A DNA stretch of 64,000 nt from Bdellovibrionales bacterium. GTDB lineage: Bacteria; Bdellovibrionota; Bdellovibrionia; Bdellovibrionales; Bdellovibrionaceae. The first letter of the stretch is position 1. Each line of letters starts with the position of its first letter. Positions 50,554 through 61,150 of the stretch are shown here, in pieces. The notes under the pieces are model-generated. The model searched no databases. It saw only the letters and a program-made list of their open reading frames with translations, and had not been told where the DNA came from. The stretch lies in NCBI GenBank assembly GCA_016713585.1, contig JADJOV010000023.1:372001-436000 (forward strand). Reading direction: 5' to 3'. A program made the translations under genes and the position numbers.

Positions 50554-51264
50554 CACAGCATCCTCGGGCACTGATTGTAGCTGCTCAGAATCATCGATTT
50601 TGACTTCTCCATCATCACGTTCTGCCTGCCGTTCGACCACGACAATAAGACCCATTTTTTCATCAAATCGACTTAGAAACTGACTGCTTTTATGAATTTC
50701 CATTTCTAGCTTTGTCGGAGGGCGCGGTTTCACCCCTTTAGATGCTGGTTCGCTGGCTGCCCCCGTGTCAGCCAATTTTTGAGGGCCTTCCATTGCCTTT
50801 ACAAGCTGTCCCTTATAGTCATTTAATTGAACATTTGAACTCAGCGGCCCTGGCGCTCCTCTCAAGACGACATTAAAACTATGAATCAATAGAGCGGCAC
50901 AAGACGTCAGACAATTGAGGACTCGATATTGGTGAAATCTAAATCCGGTCACAGGCTGCAACGTTCTAAGATCGATCAGATGATGTTTGAAAAGCTTCAT
51001 CCGTCCACTTTGTCCTGTTTCTGAAGTTTTCTGAAACCACCAACCTAGAACACCAACCACCCCAAACATTGAAACTGCCAGAAAAAGATTTTTGAGCCTT
51101 AGATTTTCGAGCAAAGCTGAACCAATAGTTATCGGAATGACAAGGTAAGAATATACCCCACCGATGGCAGAAAGAATACAATATCGATTTCGCTCTTCCA
51201 TATTGAGCGGACTGTATTTGGTAGCGAAATTACTTTTTTGCTTTTCCGAATATTTGTACTGCAC
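50524..51264 (-). CDS. Hypothetical membrane protein
   Basis: The 246-residue protein has two adjacent membrane segments (about residues 33-75, YSYLVIPITIGSALL and LFLAVSMFGVVGVLGWW) and a third weaker one near 115-135. The C-terminal 80 residues are charged and probably soluble. No family is recognised. It overlaps the convergent ABC gene by 30 nt. ATG 51201 is an alternative start. Confidence 0.55.
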   Translation of the reverse strand: MQYKYSEKQKSNFATKYSPLNMEERNRYCILSAIGGVYSYLVIPITIGSALLENLRLKNLFLAVSMFGVVGVLGWWFQKTSETGQSGRMKLFKHHLIDLRTLQPVTGFRFHQYRVLNCLTSCAALLIHSFNVVLRGAPGPLSSNVQLNDYKGQLVKAMEGPQKLADTGAASEPASKGVKPRPPTKLEMEIHKSSQFLSRFDEKMGLIVVVERQAERDDGEVKIDDSEQLQSVPEDAVSKDVRKYFT

Positions 51265-51462
51265 TCGATGGTCCTGTTTTAAATGGTTTCAGTCGAAATT
51301 TCATTGCCCCAGAATAGCTTGTTTTTTTAAAAAAATAACCACTCTCAAGAGCCGCGAGCTTACGGTTTGGACCAAAGTTTGGGTTTTAAACTTGTTAATT
51401 TGTCCACGAAAGGCTACAAGAAGAGATTCAAGAATACATCTTCCTGGGGAAAGGCTTTCTGA

Positions 51463-52767
51463 ATGGATAATTTTAACTCGGACGAGTCCTCTTCCTGGTC
51501 AGCTTTGACACTTACCGAAAGACGAGAAAGATTTTCGTCGATACCACGGACAGAGGCCGAGGAGTTATTCCTAAGTCTTAATACCCATGACCAAGCCGAG
51601 TTGATTTCTGAGTCCCCCCAGTTGGAAAAGCGCTCATGGATTCGGCTCCTGGCGCCGGACGATGCTGCCGATTTGATTCAAGAGATGGGCGCAGATCACA
51701 AGGAAGAGCTACTGGCCTTGCTGGATCCTCAAACTCGTCGGGAAGTCACTGCCCTTTTAGCTTATGCGGAAGATAATGCCGGGGGCTTAATGAGCTCTCG
51801 ATATGCGCGCCTCCGCCCCGATATGTCGGTCGATGAAGCCATCAGTTATCTACGCATTCAATCTAGAACTCAGGTTGAGACTATTTACTATGCCTATGTG
51901 CTCGACTCAGACCAAACCTTGTTAGGGGTCGTCTCTTTTCGCGAACTCTTCTCTGCCTCGCCAGGGAAGAGAGTCAAAGATATTATGAAGTCTGATCTGA
52001 TTAAGATTCCCGTGGATTTAGATCAAGAGCAGATTGGACAGGTCTTTTCGCAACAGAATCTGATGGCACTTCCCGTTATCGATACTGATGGGCATATGAA
52101 GGGAATCGTTACCTTTGATGACATTGCAACCGCAATTCAGGAAGAGGCCACCGAAGACATCCTAAAACTCGGAGCCGTTGAAACTTTAGATGCTCCTTAT
52201 TTTAAGACCTCATTGCTGGAAATGATCAAAAAACGAGGAGGGTGGCTGGTTGTCCTCTTTGTCGGCGAAATGTTTACGGCAACAGCCATGGCCTATTTTC
52301 AGGTGGAAATTGAGCGCCCAGTCGTTCTTGCCTTGTTTATTCCCTTGATTATTTCTTCTGGAGGAAATTCTGGTTCCCAAGCTTCAACCCTGATTATTCG
52401 TGCCATGGCTCTTGGGGAAGTCCGTTTGAAAGATTGGTGGCGAGTTCTTGTACGCGAAATACTGACGGGATTAAGCCTTGGAGCATTTTTAGGACTTCTT
52501 GGAATGTTTCGAATTATGATTTGGCCATCTCGTGAAGAAGTCTATGGAGCCCACTACGGAATGGTGGCATTGACCGTCGCGGCTAGCATTATCGGCGTCG
52601 TCCTGTGGGGAACGATCACTGGATCAATGTTGCCGTTCGCATTACGAAAGCTAAAATTCGAACCAGCCTCAGCCAGCGCTCCGGCCGTGGCCACGTTAGT
52701 CGATGTGACGGGGTTAATTATTTATTTCACGATGGCGAGCCTTATTCTGAAGGGCGTCCTTCTTTAA
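51463..52767 (+). CDS. mgtE: Magnesium transporter MgtE
   Basis: The 434-residue protein has the MgtE N domain (LLAPDDAADLIQEM, then YAEDNAGGLMS), two CBS domains (about residues 125-240) and five membrane segments. The pore signature is PLIISSGGNSGSQASTL (near 52350), with further conserved ASASAPAVATLVDVTGL. MgtE is a Mg2+-gated channel; the CBS region senses cytoplasmic Mg2+. The frame is intact. Confidence 0.93.
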   Translation: MDNFNSDESSSWSALTLTERRERFSSIPRTEAEELFLSLNTHDQAELISESPQLEKRSWIRLLAPDDAADLIQEMGADHKEELLALLDPQTRREVTALLAYAEDNAGGLMSSRYARLRPDMSVDEAISYLRIQSRTQVETIYYAYVLDSDQTLLGVVSFRELFSASPGKRVKDIMKSDLIKIPVDLDQEQIGQVFSQQNLMALPVIDTDGHMKGIVTFDDIATAIQEEATEDILKLGAVETLDAPYFKTSLLEMIKKRGGWLVVLFVGEMFTATAMAYFQVEIERPVVLALFIPLIISSGGNSGSQASTLIIRAMALGEVRLKDWWRVLVREILTGLSLGAFLGLLGMFRIMIWPSREEVYGAHYGMVALTVAASIIGVVLWGTITGSMLPFALRKLKFEPASASAPAVATLVDVTGLIIYFTMASLILKGVLL

Positions 52768-52832
52768 AAATATGCTTCGTCATATGAAGCAATTATAACA
52801 GACGAAGAGCTACGCAAGGCATTCAAGCACTT

Positions 52833-54728
52833 CTAGGAGGCCTTGCTTAGACCCTTAGTCCAATCCTGGATCATCGCAAGAGCTCCCGTTTTACTCTGAA
52901 CAAATTGAACCCCGTAGGCTTTGTTGTTTTCTGACCAAACAACTTTTCCTTGAACTTCAATCTGTTCGTGTCCATCGGGACTCGCGATTCGCATCGTCAC
53001 CAAGCCACCTTTTTCAAGGGCAGACTCTGCATTGAAAGAGACTCCACCCATTGAAATCGTGTTCATCGAAGCCACGAGCTCTTTGTCTCCAACCTGGATC
53101 TTAATTTCCGAAGCCAAGTTAAAGCGCTCAAACTTTCGCTTGTCTCTTCCGTCAGCAGGAGTTCGCAGGCGCACCCCTAACCACACAAGCAAGGGAATCA
53201 TTGCCACAAGTAAAAAACCAAGACCGCTTCCTCCGCCTGATGATCCACCACTCGTGATCAAGCCCTTAACAAGTCCACAACCTGCTGCCTTGGCAGAACT
53301 TTCACTCGCAGGACTTCGATCGGCCTTGTAAGAAGGAGTATACCCAGGCTGAGTTGCCAACACAGATAACTGGGCTGAACTTTTTGCTGCCTGCAAGAGT
53401 TTGTACTCATTGACTCGGCCTCCAGTTTGAACTTTTCCATTCAGCTTGGTCACCAAATCAACACTTCCGGTGATAAGGTTCTTGATCTGGTATCCAGTTA
53501 AAGCTCCAGCTTCTCGGAGTGCCATGGCTGCAATTCCGGCAACAAAGGGAGCCGCCATCGAGGTTCCATTCATGCTGGCATAAGTATTTCCAGGATAAGT
53601 GCTGAAAATACTCACTCCGGGGGCAGAAACATGAACCATGTTAGCTCCAAAATTCGAAAATGAAGCCATTGAATCATAGTCATTCGAAGCCGCCACAGAA
53701 ATAAGCCCCGGCACATCATAATTCGCCGGGTACATAGCCACACTATCATTATTGCTTGCATTGTTTCCCGCCGCCGCCACGATCAAAACTTGGTGAGCAT
53801 AGGCATAGGCCATGGCTTCATGAAGAGACTGACTGTAAGAACCTCCACCCCAAGAGCAATTTATGACCTTGGCCCCATTGTTGACGGCATAATAAATGGC
53901 CCTCACGGCATTGGCCGTCGAACCTGCTCCGACAGAGTCTAGGAACTTCAACGGCATCACTTGAACCCGAGCCTGATCAACATGGGCTGAAAATATATCT
54001 AAGCCTGCCCCAACAACAATTCCACCGACGTGGGTCCCATGCCCCTCATCATCATCAAAGGCTTTTGTATTCGTAATAAAATTCCAGCCACTGACATCAT
54101 CAATAAATCCATTAAAATCATCATCAACTCCATTATCAGGAATTTCCCCCGGGTTAATCCAAAGAGCCTGGGAACTTGTAAAAACGCTGTGAGTTGCATC
54201 AAGCCCTGTGTCTATGATCGCGACAATAGGCGCAACGATGGGTTGATTATTAGCATCGTTGATGGAAGCAATATTCCAGGCTTGCAGAGCCTGAACAGCA
54301 GCCAAAGACTGGGTGAATGATGTGGAAGATTGAGCTGTGACATCCTCGGCCGACATTTTCTGCAAGGGCTCACCGACGAGGCCCTCATCGAATTTCAGCA
54401 AATAATAGTTCGGCTCAATATACTCAATATCAGCATCAGCCTGAAGGGCCGCGACGTTTTCACTTTTCATTGCTACATGATAGATAGAACCCTCAGACAG
54501 GACATTTTTCAAACTCGCCTTTCCTTGAATCTTAGACTTCACCTGGGACAATTGAAAATGAGATCGATACTTCACTATATATTCACCTCGGACCGCCTCA
54601 AACTGTGGGAGCTGTTTCTTAGGAACGCTGCTCTGAGCGTGAGCTTTCGTTCCGAGGCTCAGGACAAAGACAATTCCCAAACTTGCGAAACAAACTTTGT
54701 ATGTGAATTCATTAATTCGGTCCTTCAA
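52833..54728 (-). CDS. Subtilisin-like protease fused by a membrane segment to a PilZ domain
   Basis: The 631-residue protein has a signal peptide (core SLGIVFVLSLGTKAHA), an I9-like propeptide (residues 45-105), and an S8 catalytic domain with Asp in IIDTGLD (near 171), His in GHGTHVGG (near 231) and Ser in NGTSMAAPF (near 388). A Ca-loop-like GVDDDFNGFIDD lies between. After a Gly/Ser linker, one membrane segment (about 500-521, FLLVAMIPLLVWLGV) is followed by a basic stretch and a PilZ domain starting RKFER (RxxxR, near 533) with TISMGGVSF (Thr replacing the usual Asp of DxSxxG). The protease would face outward and PilZ the cytoplasm. The frame is intact. Confidence 0.85.
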   Translation of the reverse strand: MKDRINEFTYKVCFASLGIVFVLSLGTKAHAQSSVPKKQLPQFEAVRGEYIVKYRSHFQLSQVKSKIQGKASLKNVLSEGSIYHVAMKSENVAALQADADIEYIEPNYYLLKFDEGLVGEPLQKMSAEDVTAQSSTSFTQSLAAVQALQAWNIASINDANNQPIVAPIVAIIDTGLDATHSVFTSSQALWINPGEIPDNGVDDDFNGFIDDVSGWNFITNTKAFDDDEGHGTHVGGIVVGAGLDIFSAHVDQARVQVMPLKFLDSVGAGSTANAVRAIYYAVNNGAKVINCSWGGGSYSQSLHEAMAYAYAHQVLIVAAAGNNASNNDSVAMYPANYDVPGLISVAASNDYDSMASFSNFGANMVHVSAPGVSIFSTYPGNTYASMNGTSMAAPFVAGIAAMALREAGALTGYQIKNLITGSVDLVTKLNGKVQTGGRVNEYKLLQAAKSSAQLSVLATQPGYTPSYKADRSPASESSAKAAGCGLVKGLITSGGSSGGGSGLGFLLVAMIPLLVWLGVRLRTPADGRDKRKFERFNLASEIKIQVGDKELVASMNTISMGGVSFNAESALEKGGLVTMRIASPDGHEQIEVQGKVVWSENNKAYGVQFVQSKTGALAMIQDWTKGLSKAS

Positions 54729-54999
54729 ATGAAGCCTCCCATTTACGTACTAAAGATACAGGTCTTATCGGGCCTAGACCTCGGTCCTGTAGAGCTAAAA
54801 TGAGACCAAGAAGTTAATTTTTTTTTCCCAATTTAAGACTAACTATTTTGAGCCCCGAGTCTCGTCTTTTGGCTGTCAAAGACGTCGGGTCCAGAGAAGA
54901 GACATTCATTGACAAGATTTCTTGAAAAACGATGCGTCGAGGAAAGTCATGAAAGTCTCCCCACGAGATGAAATCTCAGATGTAAATCCTAGAACAAAT

Positions 55000-57071
55000 T
55001 TAGAACTTTATTCCAAGCCCCATGGTCCCGTAAAAGGTATTGAGCTCAGCCTTCTGATTTATGGAGGAATTGCTGAAGGCATAACGCCTAATTCCAAACC
55101 CAGCCTCTCCGAAAAAGGCCTTTTTCCATAAGACTTGTCCATGAAAATTAAGGGCCCAATTCATATCCATTTTGATTTTCGCGTCCATGGGACTCGTATA
55201 GTAGATAAACTCCATATCCACCCACTTTGGATACTCCATGAAGGGAAGGTAGTTGAATAGATCATCAAACACCTTGGGCATTGAGCGAGCCCAAAACCAT
55301 CCAAAACCCATCATCGGGGCGACAAGTTTTTCAAAAGTCACAGACTGATAGGAGCCCATAATCCCCATGGATTCTTCACGAGTCCAAAGTCCAGGGACAA
55401 ATCGATACTTTATGTCAAAGGTCGTAGAATCCAAATTGGCTGTCGTACTCCCGCCAAATTTGAGCGGGGTCAGAGACTTAAAATATTTTCCGCTGACACC
55501 CCAGCGCTGGTAACTGCCCCAATAGCTCTCCGAGCCAAATAGACTCTCAAACCAATGATTGTAAGCAAGCTCCCCCATAATCATCCCATCTCCTGAAGAC
55601 ATGATTCCAGAAAGTCTGGTGCTTAGTTCATTAGCATATCCGCGGTAGATTTCAAAATAAGCCTTTGTCCTTTGTTTGTTTTGACCTAGAGATAAATAAC
55701 TTCGGTTTATTTCCCTTTCTCACGAGCATTAAATCTCCAATCAAAAAAGCTAGGGTTCTTTTTGTTGATACTTACTTCGCCACCTCCCTGCGCCGAACTC
55801 ATCCCAATCTTGATTGACCGCCTACCATGAAGCAAGGGCTCTTTAAGATATGTCCCTGGCGGTGTTTTGGTAGCCAAAAAAGGGCGCACCTCACTAGCCG
55901 GAATCAGGCCTAAGTCAAGCCTCTGCCGAAAAAGCCCCCCCCCAACACCTGAAAAATAGAGCACACTATTTTCCTTTGAAACCCGGGTCGACCAAAAAAC
56001 TCGAGGATCCCTGATCGTTGACTGGAAACCAAGCAGCTCGACCAAGCCTGACTCCGTATCCTCGTTAAGAATCTCAAAAGGCTGATTCGGCGGAGTTGCA
56101 AACCCAACGACCTGAATGAAATCTCTCTGTGAGGCGACTGCCGTCAATTCCATTAGCTGTGGTTTTGTTGCAAGGGCAACAAATTCATAACTCTCGCCTG
56201 AGGCCAAGTCTGCATAAAATCGAAATGGAAGCTCCAAAGAAACTGGGACCAAGCCACTCAAAGGTGCATCTTCGTTTTGAAGAAAGATCCGAGCTTTAAC
56301 TTCACTCTTAACCTTGCCCATGAAAAGCTGCGAGCCCGTTCCCTTTGTTCCATAACGACGAGAACACAATTTTGTTTGGGCCCGCTCCTGCACATGAGTG
56401 AGACAAAAGCGAAAAAACTGCTTCCCTTCAAGGGGAATATCCAACGATTTAGGATCTAGAAATCCCATCTGCGTGTTCGTCAACGCAGATGCCAAAGTCT
56501 CCGCTTTCTCATTTTTAATGGTTCCCTGATTCTTCCATTCCTCGACCTGTCTTTTCCAATTCGAAATGTCTTTATCGGTAATTTCGGCCTTCCAAAGAAC
56601 CTTACCTTCTCGCGAAATCATCTCTAACAGGCCCGTTTTAACAAGCGCCTCGGGCCATCTCAAAACTAAGACTTGCCTCTCCAATTCTTTGCCAGAAAGA
56701 ACTCTATTGAGATGAGGAAAGAGCTGACGCAGTGGTCGCAGAGCAATTAAAAAGGTCTTCTCATTGACAAGAACATTTCCAACTTTCAGTGACTCACTCT
56801 TATCCAAACTTAAATCATACTCAATTTCAGGCGGCGGAAGCTTCAATGTAGCATCAGAAACCTCAAAATACATCGGCTGATTGTATTCTGGATTTTTTAC
56901 AGAAACTCTTGGCACGATTGGTTTTTCAGTAGCATCAACTGGCGGCGTCGTTTGGCCAATCGCCAGTCCTACCCAAAAGAAAACACAACCACCTAAACAA
57001 CAGCTCAGACTGAATCTCAGAATAAGGCCAAAGAACGCCAGCTTATGAAGCCAATGAGTTAATCTATTCAC
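55000..57071 (-). CDS. Outer-membrane protein with long N-terminal domain, frameshifted
   Basis: The product, about 690 residues, starts at a GTG with a long signal sequence (LGGCVFFWVGLAIGQ region). Residues 45-440 form a periplasmic or surface domain with no recognised family. The last 200 residues are a beta-barrel-like series of aromatic, alternating strands (YNHWFESLFGSESYWGSY, MEFIYYTSPMDAKIK) ending GLGIKF; the terminal Phe is the usual Bam signal. Adding one base at the plus-strand CCC 55713-55715 joins KGEINRSYLSLG and gives one continuous protein. Confidence 0.65.
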
Positions 57072-57176
57072 GTTGAGTTACTCCAAACTGTCCAAGGCAC
57101 TAAAACAGAATAAAAAATGCTCTTCCAGCATAAAAACCTCTTCCCTCAGAGACAAGGAAAATGTATAGACTCCCCC

Positions 57177-57905
57177 ATGGCAAGTCCCCGAACTCTTACC
57201 CAAATGACAGTTGAAACAATTATTGACCACACACCGATGGTCCGTGAGTTACGTTTAAGGAATCAGTCCTCTGAACCTTTTCGATTTAAGGCTGGCCAAT
57301 TTGTTATGCTCCACGTGCCTGATGCTGAAACTGGAAAACCAGCACTCAGAGCTTATTCCATAGCTTCTGAAGAACAAAAAACTGATGGTTTCAACCTCAT
57401 CCTGAAGTACGTCGATAACGGAAAAGCCTCGTCCTTTGTCTGGGGGCTTGGCGGCAATGAGACGCTTTCATTCACCGGGCCTTTTGGAAAAGTCTTTTTT
57501 CAAGAACCTCCAATTGAGCAAATTATTTTTCTTAACACAGGGACTGGACTAGCCCAGCATCTCAGCTATCTTCTCTCCAAGAAGGATCAATTTCCTAACC
57601 TCAAATATAAAATGCTTTTTGGACTCCGGCATGAAACTGATATCTATTTTGAAAAAGAATTGACCGAACTCCAAAAAACCCTTCCAAATTTCGAATTCGA
57701 ATATGTACTCAGTCGCGCTTGGAGCAGCGGAAGAACTGGAAAGACGGGCTATGTTCAAAATTTTATTAAGGACTTTGATTTTAAGAATATTCCTACGACA
57801 TTCTACCTCTGTGGCAACGGGGGTATGATTAAGGCGACCAAAGAAATTCTGATTGATCAACATGGGTTTGATAAAACTCGTATCTGGGCTGAAGCCTTTG
57901 ATTAG
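57177..57905 (+). CDS. Ferredoxin/flavodoxin-NADP reductase-like oxidoreductase
   Basis: The 242-residue protein fits the FNR family: FAD-binding RAYSIAS (near residue 51), GPFGKVFF, the NAD(P)-binding NTGTGLAQHLSYL and a C-terminal CGNGGMIKATK. It lacks an iron-sulfur domain, so it works with a separate electron carrier. ATG 57177 is used because homology starts just after it; an in-frame ATG at 57117 is possible. EamA follows 24 nt after its stop. Confidence 0.82.
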   Translation: MASPRTLTQMTVETIIDHTPMVRELRLRNQSSEPFRFKAGQFVMLHVPDAETGKPALRAYSIASEEQKTDGFNLILKYVDNGKASSFVWGLGGNETLSFTGPFGKVFFQEPPIEQIIFLNTGTGLAQHLSYLLSKKDQFPNLKYKMLFGLRHETDIYFEKELTELQKTLPNFEFEYVLSRAWSSGRTGKTGYVQNFIKDFDFKNIPTTFYLCGNGGMIKATKEILIDQHGFDKTRIWAEAFD

Positions 57906-57929
57906 CAATGCCCTCCTGCCAATCACCTG

Positions 57930-58818
57930 ATGACTCGAAACCGAGCCATCTATGAACTCATTCTAGCTGGAGCCCTTTGGGGCTTTGGCTTCGTGGCCAC
58001 TGTCTGGGGTCTCCAGATAATGACCCCCGTCCAATTTCTATTTTTGCGCTTTTTTCTAGCTTTTTTCTTTTCTGGAATTATTGCCTTTGCCATAAACGCT
58101 CGTTCAGTGACTTCTCAAAAAAAATGGCTCGCCGGACTATTGGCTGAACTCCGTATTGGTTGGCCTGCAGGAATTTTGCTGGGAATTCTTTTGCTTCTAC
58201 AGACCGTCGGACTCAAGACAACAAGCGCCACCGAGAGCGGCTTTATTACCACTCTCTATGTGATTTTCGTGCCACTCTTTCAGCATTTTTTTCTTTCGAA
58301 AAAAACAGCCGATCTCGGTTTTTGTCTTTGCGACCTTTGCTCTCGTTGGCGTCTATTTCGTGGCCGGCGGATTAAGCACTTTTGACACAGGTCACCTTCT
58401 AACCTTAGCCTGTGCAATGATTGCCGCAATTCACATTATTTACGTCGGCCTGGTGAGTTCGAAGTCGCAAAACCCTTTTCAATTCAATTCTGTCCAATCG
58501 CTTTTTTGTATGCTGATGATGGCTACTATGCTTCCATTAGAACCCACGAGTTTGCTTTCAATTAAACACGAATTTCTTCCATGGCTCGGGCTTTTAATCA
58601 CGGTTTTTGGCTCAACCTTGATTGCTTTCACAATTCAAATCCGCACCCAAAAGGTTCTTTCTGCGACCACCGCTTCAATGCTGTTTCTTCTGGAGTCACC
58701 CTACGCTGCACTCTTTGGAGCTCTGTTATTAAACGAAAGATTATCTTGGCTTCAATTGAGTGGAGCCTGCCTTATTTTAATTTCGTCTTTTCTAACAGTG
58801 AAAGCCGAGAAGCTCTAA
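57930..58818 (+). CDS. EamA-family (DMT) transporter, frameshifted
   Basis: About ten membrane segments in two EamA repeats are visible. The first repeat starts LILAGALWGFGFVATVWGLQ; the second ends SPYAALFGALLLNERLSWLQ, a typical EamA ending. The frame shifts near 58311; FVFATFALVGVYFVAGG is readable in the middle frame. The likely role is metabolite export or uptake. It overlaps the convergent DUF475 gene by 47 nt. Confidence 0.82.
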
Positions 58819-59842
58819 GACTCCATAAAAAAGAGGCTAAAATAATAACGGCCCCTGAAAGTCCCGTGAACCATTCTGGCACATGCAACAGAGGGTCAAT
58901 CAACATCAACACAGCAAGAAGCCCAATGGCATAGAAAGCTCCATGCTCAAGATATTCAAATTGCTTAAGGACTTCTTTCTCGACAAAAAAAATCGTTAAA
59001 CTACGAACAAAAAAAGCGCCAATACTCAATCCAGCCATAATAATTAACAAATTAGATGTAATTGCAAACGCCCCGACAACTCCATCAAAACTGAAAGAAG
59101 AATCTAACACTTCTAAATATAAAAAGCCCGCAGCGCCAGAGCGCACAACCGTCCCTGTCACGGCTCCACTTGCGCCAGAACCTGTCCCTGCACCTTCAAG
59201 AATTTGCCCCAAGCCCTTCACCGCCAAATAGGTCAGAATTCCACCCAACCCGGCCTGTAGAAAGGCCAATTTTTCACCCTGTGGAATCCACGTGCACAAA
59301 ACCAGCAATACACTTAATGCAATAAAAATCTCAAGCGCTTCTAAATGCCCCCACTTCACCAAACGCTTCTCTAGAATCTCAATCCAATGATGATCTTTGT
59401 TTTCATCATAAAAAAAAGCCAAGGCAACTAACAGAAGAAAACTCCCACCAAAAGCCGAAACCAACAGGTGGCTCTTCAGCATGATTTCGGCATAACTTGG
59501 CGGATCAAACAATGCCATCCGAAGTGCTTCCCACGGACTCACCGCAGCCATGACACCCACGATCAGAAGCGGAAACAAGAGACGCATCCCAAAAACGGCA
59601 ATTAGCATCCCCCAGGTCAAGAACCGATGCCGCCACACTGAATCCATTTCTTTCAAGATCTTCGCATTCACGATCGCGTTATCAAAAGACAAAGAAATTT
59701 CGAGAACGGCTAAAATACCAGCAATCAGAAGAAATTCGAATGCCTTAGACCAAAGTCCAGTGTAATAAAAACCGACAAAAAAACTGAAGACCAGGCCAAA
59801 AAAACTAAAAATAAACGATGATTTGAAGATTTGAAAAAACAC
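58772..59842 (-). CDS. DUF475/TerC-like integral membrane protein
   Basis: The 356-residue protein has about nine membrane segments with paired acidic motifs LEISLSFDNAIVNAKIL (near residues 47-63) and LEVLDSSFSFDGVVGAFAIT (near 248-267), the hallmark of the TerC/DUF475 group linked to metal-ion export or resistance. The frame is intact. Confidence 0.85.
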   Translation of the reverse strand: MFFQIFKSSFIFSFFGLVFSFFVGFYYTGLWSKAFEFLLIAGILAVLEISLSFDNAIVNAKILKEMDSVWRHRFLTWGMLIAVFGMRLLFPLLIVGVMAAVSPWEALRMALFDPPSYAEIMLKSHLLVSAFGGSFLLLVALAFFYDENKDHHWIEILEKRLVKWGHLEALEIFIALSVLLVLCTWIPQGEKLAFLQAGLGGILTYLAVKGLGQILEGAGTGSGASGAVTGTVVRSGAAGFLYLEVLDSSFSFDGVVGAFAITSNLLIIMAGLSIGAFFVRSLTIFFVEKEVLKQFEYLEHGAFYAIGLLAVLMLIDPLLHVPEWFTGLSGAVIILASFLWSLRASRLSLLEKTKLK

Positions 59843-60071
59843 AAATCGAAGCTATTCGGGGCTCAGAATTTTAACAATACGCGCCATGACATAAATACGG
59901 TTTTTTTTTGCTCAAAGAATCGCTCGATCTTTTTACAGGTCAAGGAACTGAACAAAATAGGCAACTTTTTCTTGTACGAGAGAGGGCCTTAATCTTTCTC
60001 GCCTGAAATCCAGTTGGCCTAAACTTTGGATATAGGTTTCATGAATCGAGTTATATTTTGTGGGAGCATTT

Positions 60072-61049
60072 ATGAAGTCTAAAAAAATCTTGTGTGTTCT
60101 ATGTTTTAGTTTCTTTGGACTATGGTCCTGTAACCAAGATCTACGCTTTTCAGGCTCTCCTCAAGTTTCCAAGCTCGTGGAGCCTCCGGTTGTAGACCCC
60201 ATAGATCCTGTTAAAACTGAATACCTCAAGAATCAGGGAGTCTGCGCCGCGGACAGCTCAACCCAGGTGACCTCTTGCATGAAGTGCCCAATTCCACCGC
60301 CACCGGTCCAAGCTCCACAGTTGTCATTTAAAGCCCAAGCTCTCTTAGAGATCATGAGCCGAGCTTGCCAAGTTCCAAACAAAAGCGACCCGGACAACTA
60401 CATTGCCCCCACTCGCAAAGCCATTCTTGCCCAAATCAATCGTTGCTCACCGAGTCTCTACAAAGATACCACCGCAACTTCAGCCCAAAATTCACTGATT
60501 CAATCACTCGTCGATGATTCAGATACTCTGAGAAGAAAAATGTTCGGGAAGCTTTGGTACAATTCCCCCTACTCAGATAATTTCGAAACCTTTTTCGGGC
60601 TTGATGTCGGAGAAGCTCGAGGGCTCATTTGCTATCAAAACAGTGGAGTCTCAGGTGCCATCTACGATGCTGGCTACTATAATTCACCAGATTCATTTAA
60701 CTACAGAATGCCTAAAGAGTATGTTCAAGCAAACCAAATCAGAGAAGATCTAAAAAACTGCCTGACTGAAAGCACCCGTCATCCTTGGGTGAAACAGCCT
60801 GACCCTCCCCCAAAGACCTGCCGATTCGAATCTATCTCATGACTATCAGGAGAACCAATTCAGGAGCAAGTTCAGCTTTCGCTGTCTCAAGGATGGACGG
60901 TGAGTATAGAGGCCTCCAGTCTGCCACACGATCCAGACTATGGCCCCCAACCACCCTCCAATCAGAACCAATGCCTCCCTTTGACCACGACCGAGGAACT
61001 CAAAAATATGCAGGGGGCCCTGAAGGCGGCGGCCTATATATGCCGATAG
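60072..61049 (+). CDS. Lipoprotein of unknown function, 3' end frameshifted
   Basis: The product has a lipoprotein signal (lipobox LWSC) with GGGAG upstream of the ATG. A Pro-rich linker (VEPPVVDPIDPVK) leads to a Cys-rich domain (VTSCMKCPIPPPP, RACQVP, NRCSPS). The first frame closes at 60842; the reading continues as HDYQENQFRSKFSFRCLKDG and then, in a third frame, VSIEASSLPHDPDYGPQPPS to a TAG at 61047-61049. Shifts lie near 60838 and 60900. No family is recognised. Confidence 0.6.
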
Positions 61050-61050
61050 A

Positions 61051-61092
61051 CTGAATCTGAATCTGAATCTGAAACTAAACTGAAACTAAACT
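61051..61092 (+). repeat. Short tandem repeat
   Basis: TGAATC occurs about three times, followed by two copies of TGAAACTAAAC. The tract begins just after a lipoprotein stop and may vary in copy number. Confidence 0.6.
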
Positions 61093-61150
61093 TCAAAAAA
61101 GACTTATGGTCCCGCAAAAAAATACCGATGTATTTGGCTGAGGGTTAAAT

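Noticed and set aside
60839..61054. Separate small gene after the lipoprotein
   Set aside because: Better explained as an out-of-frame reading of the lipoprotein's own 3' end, which continues in two other frames to 61049.
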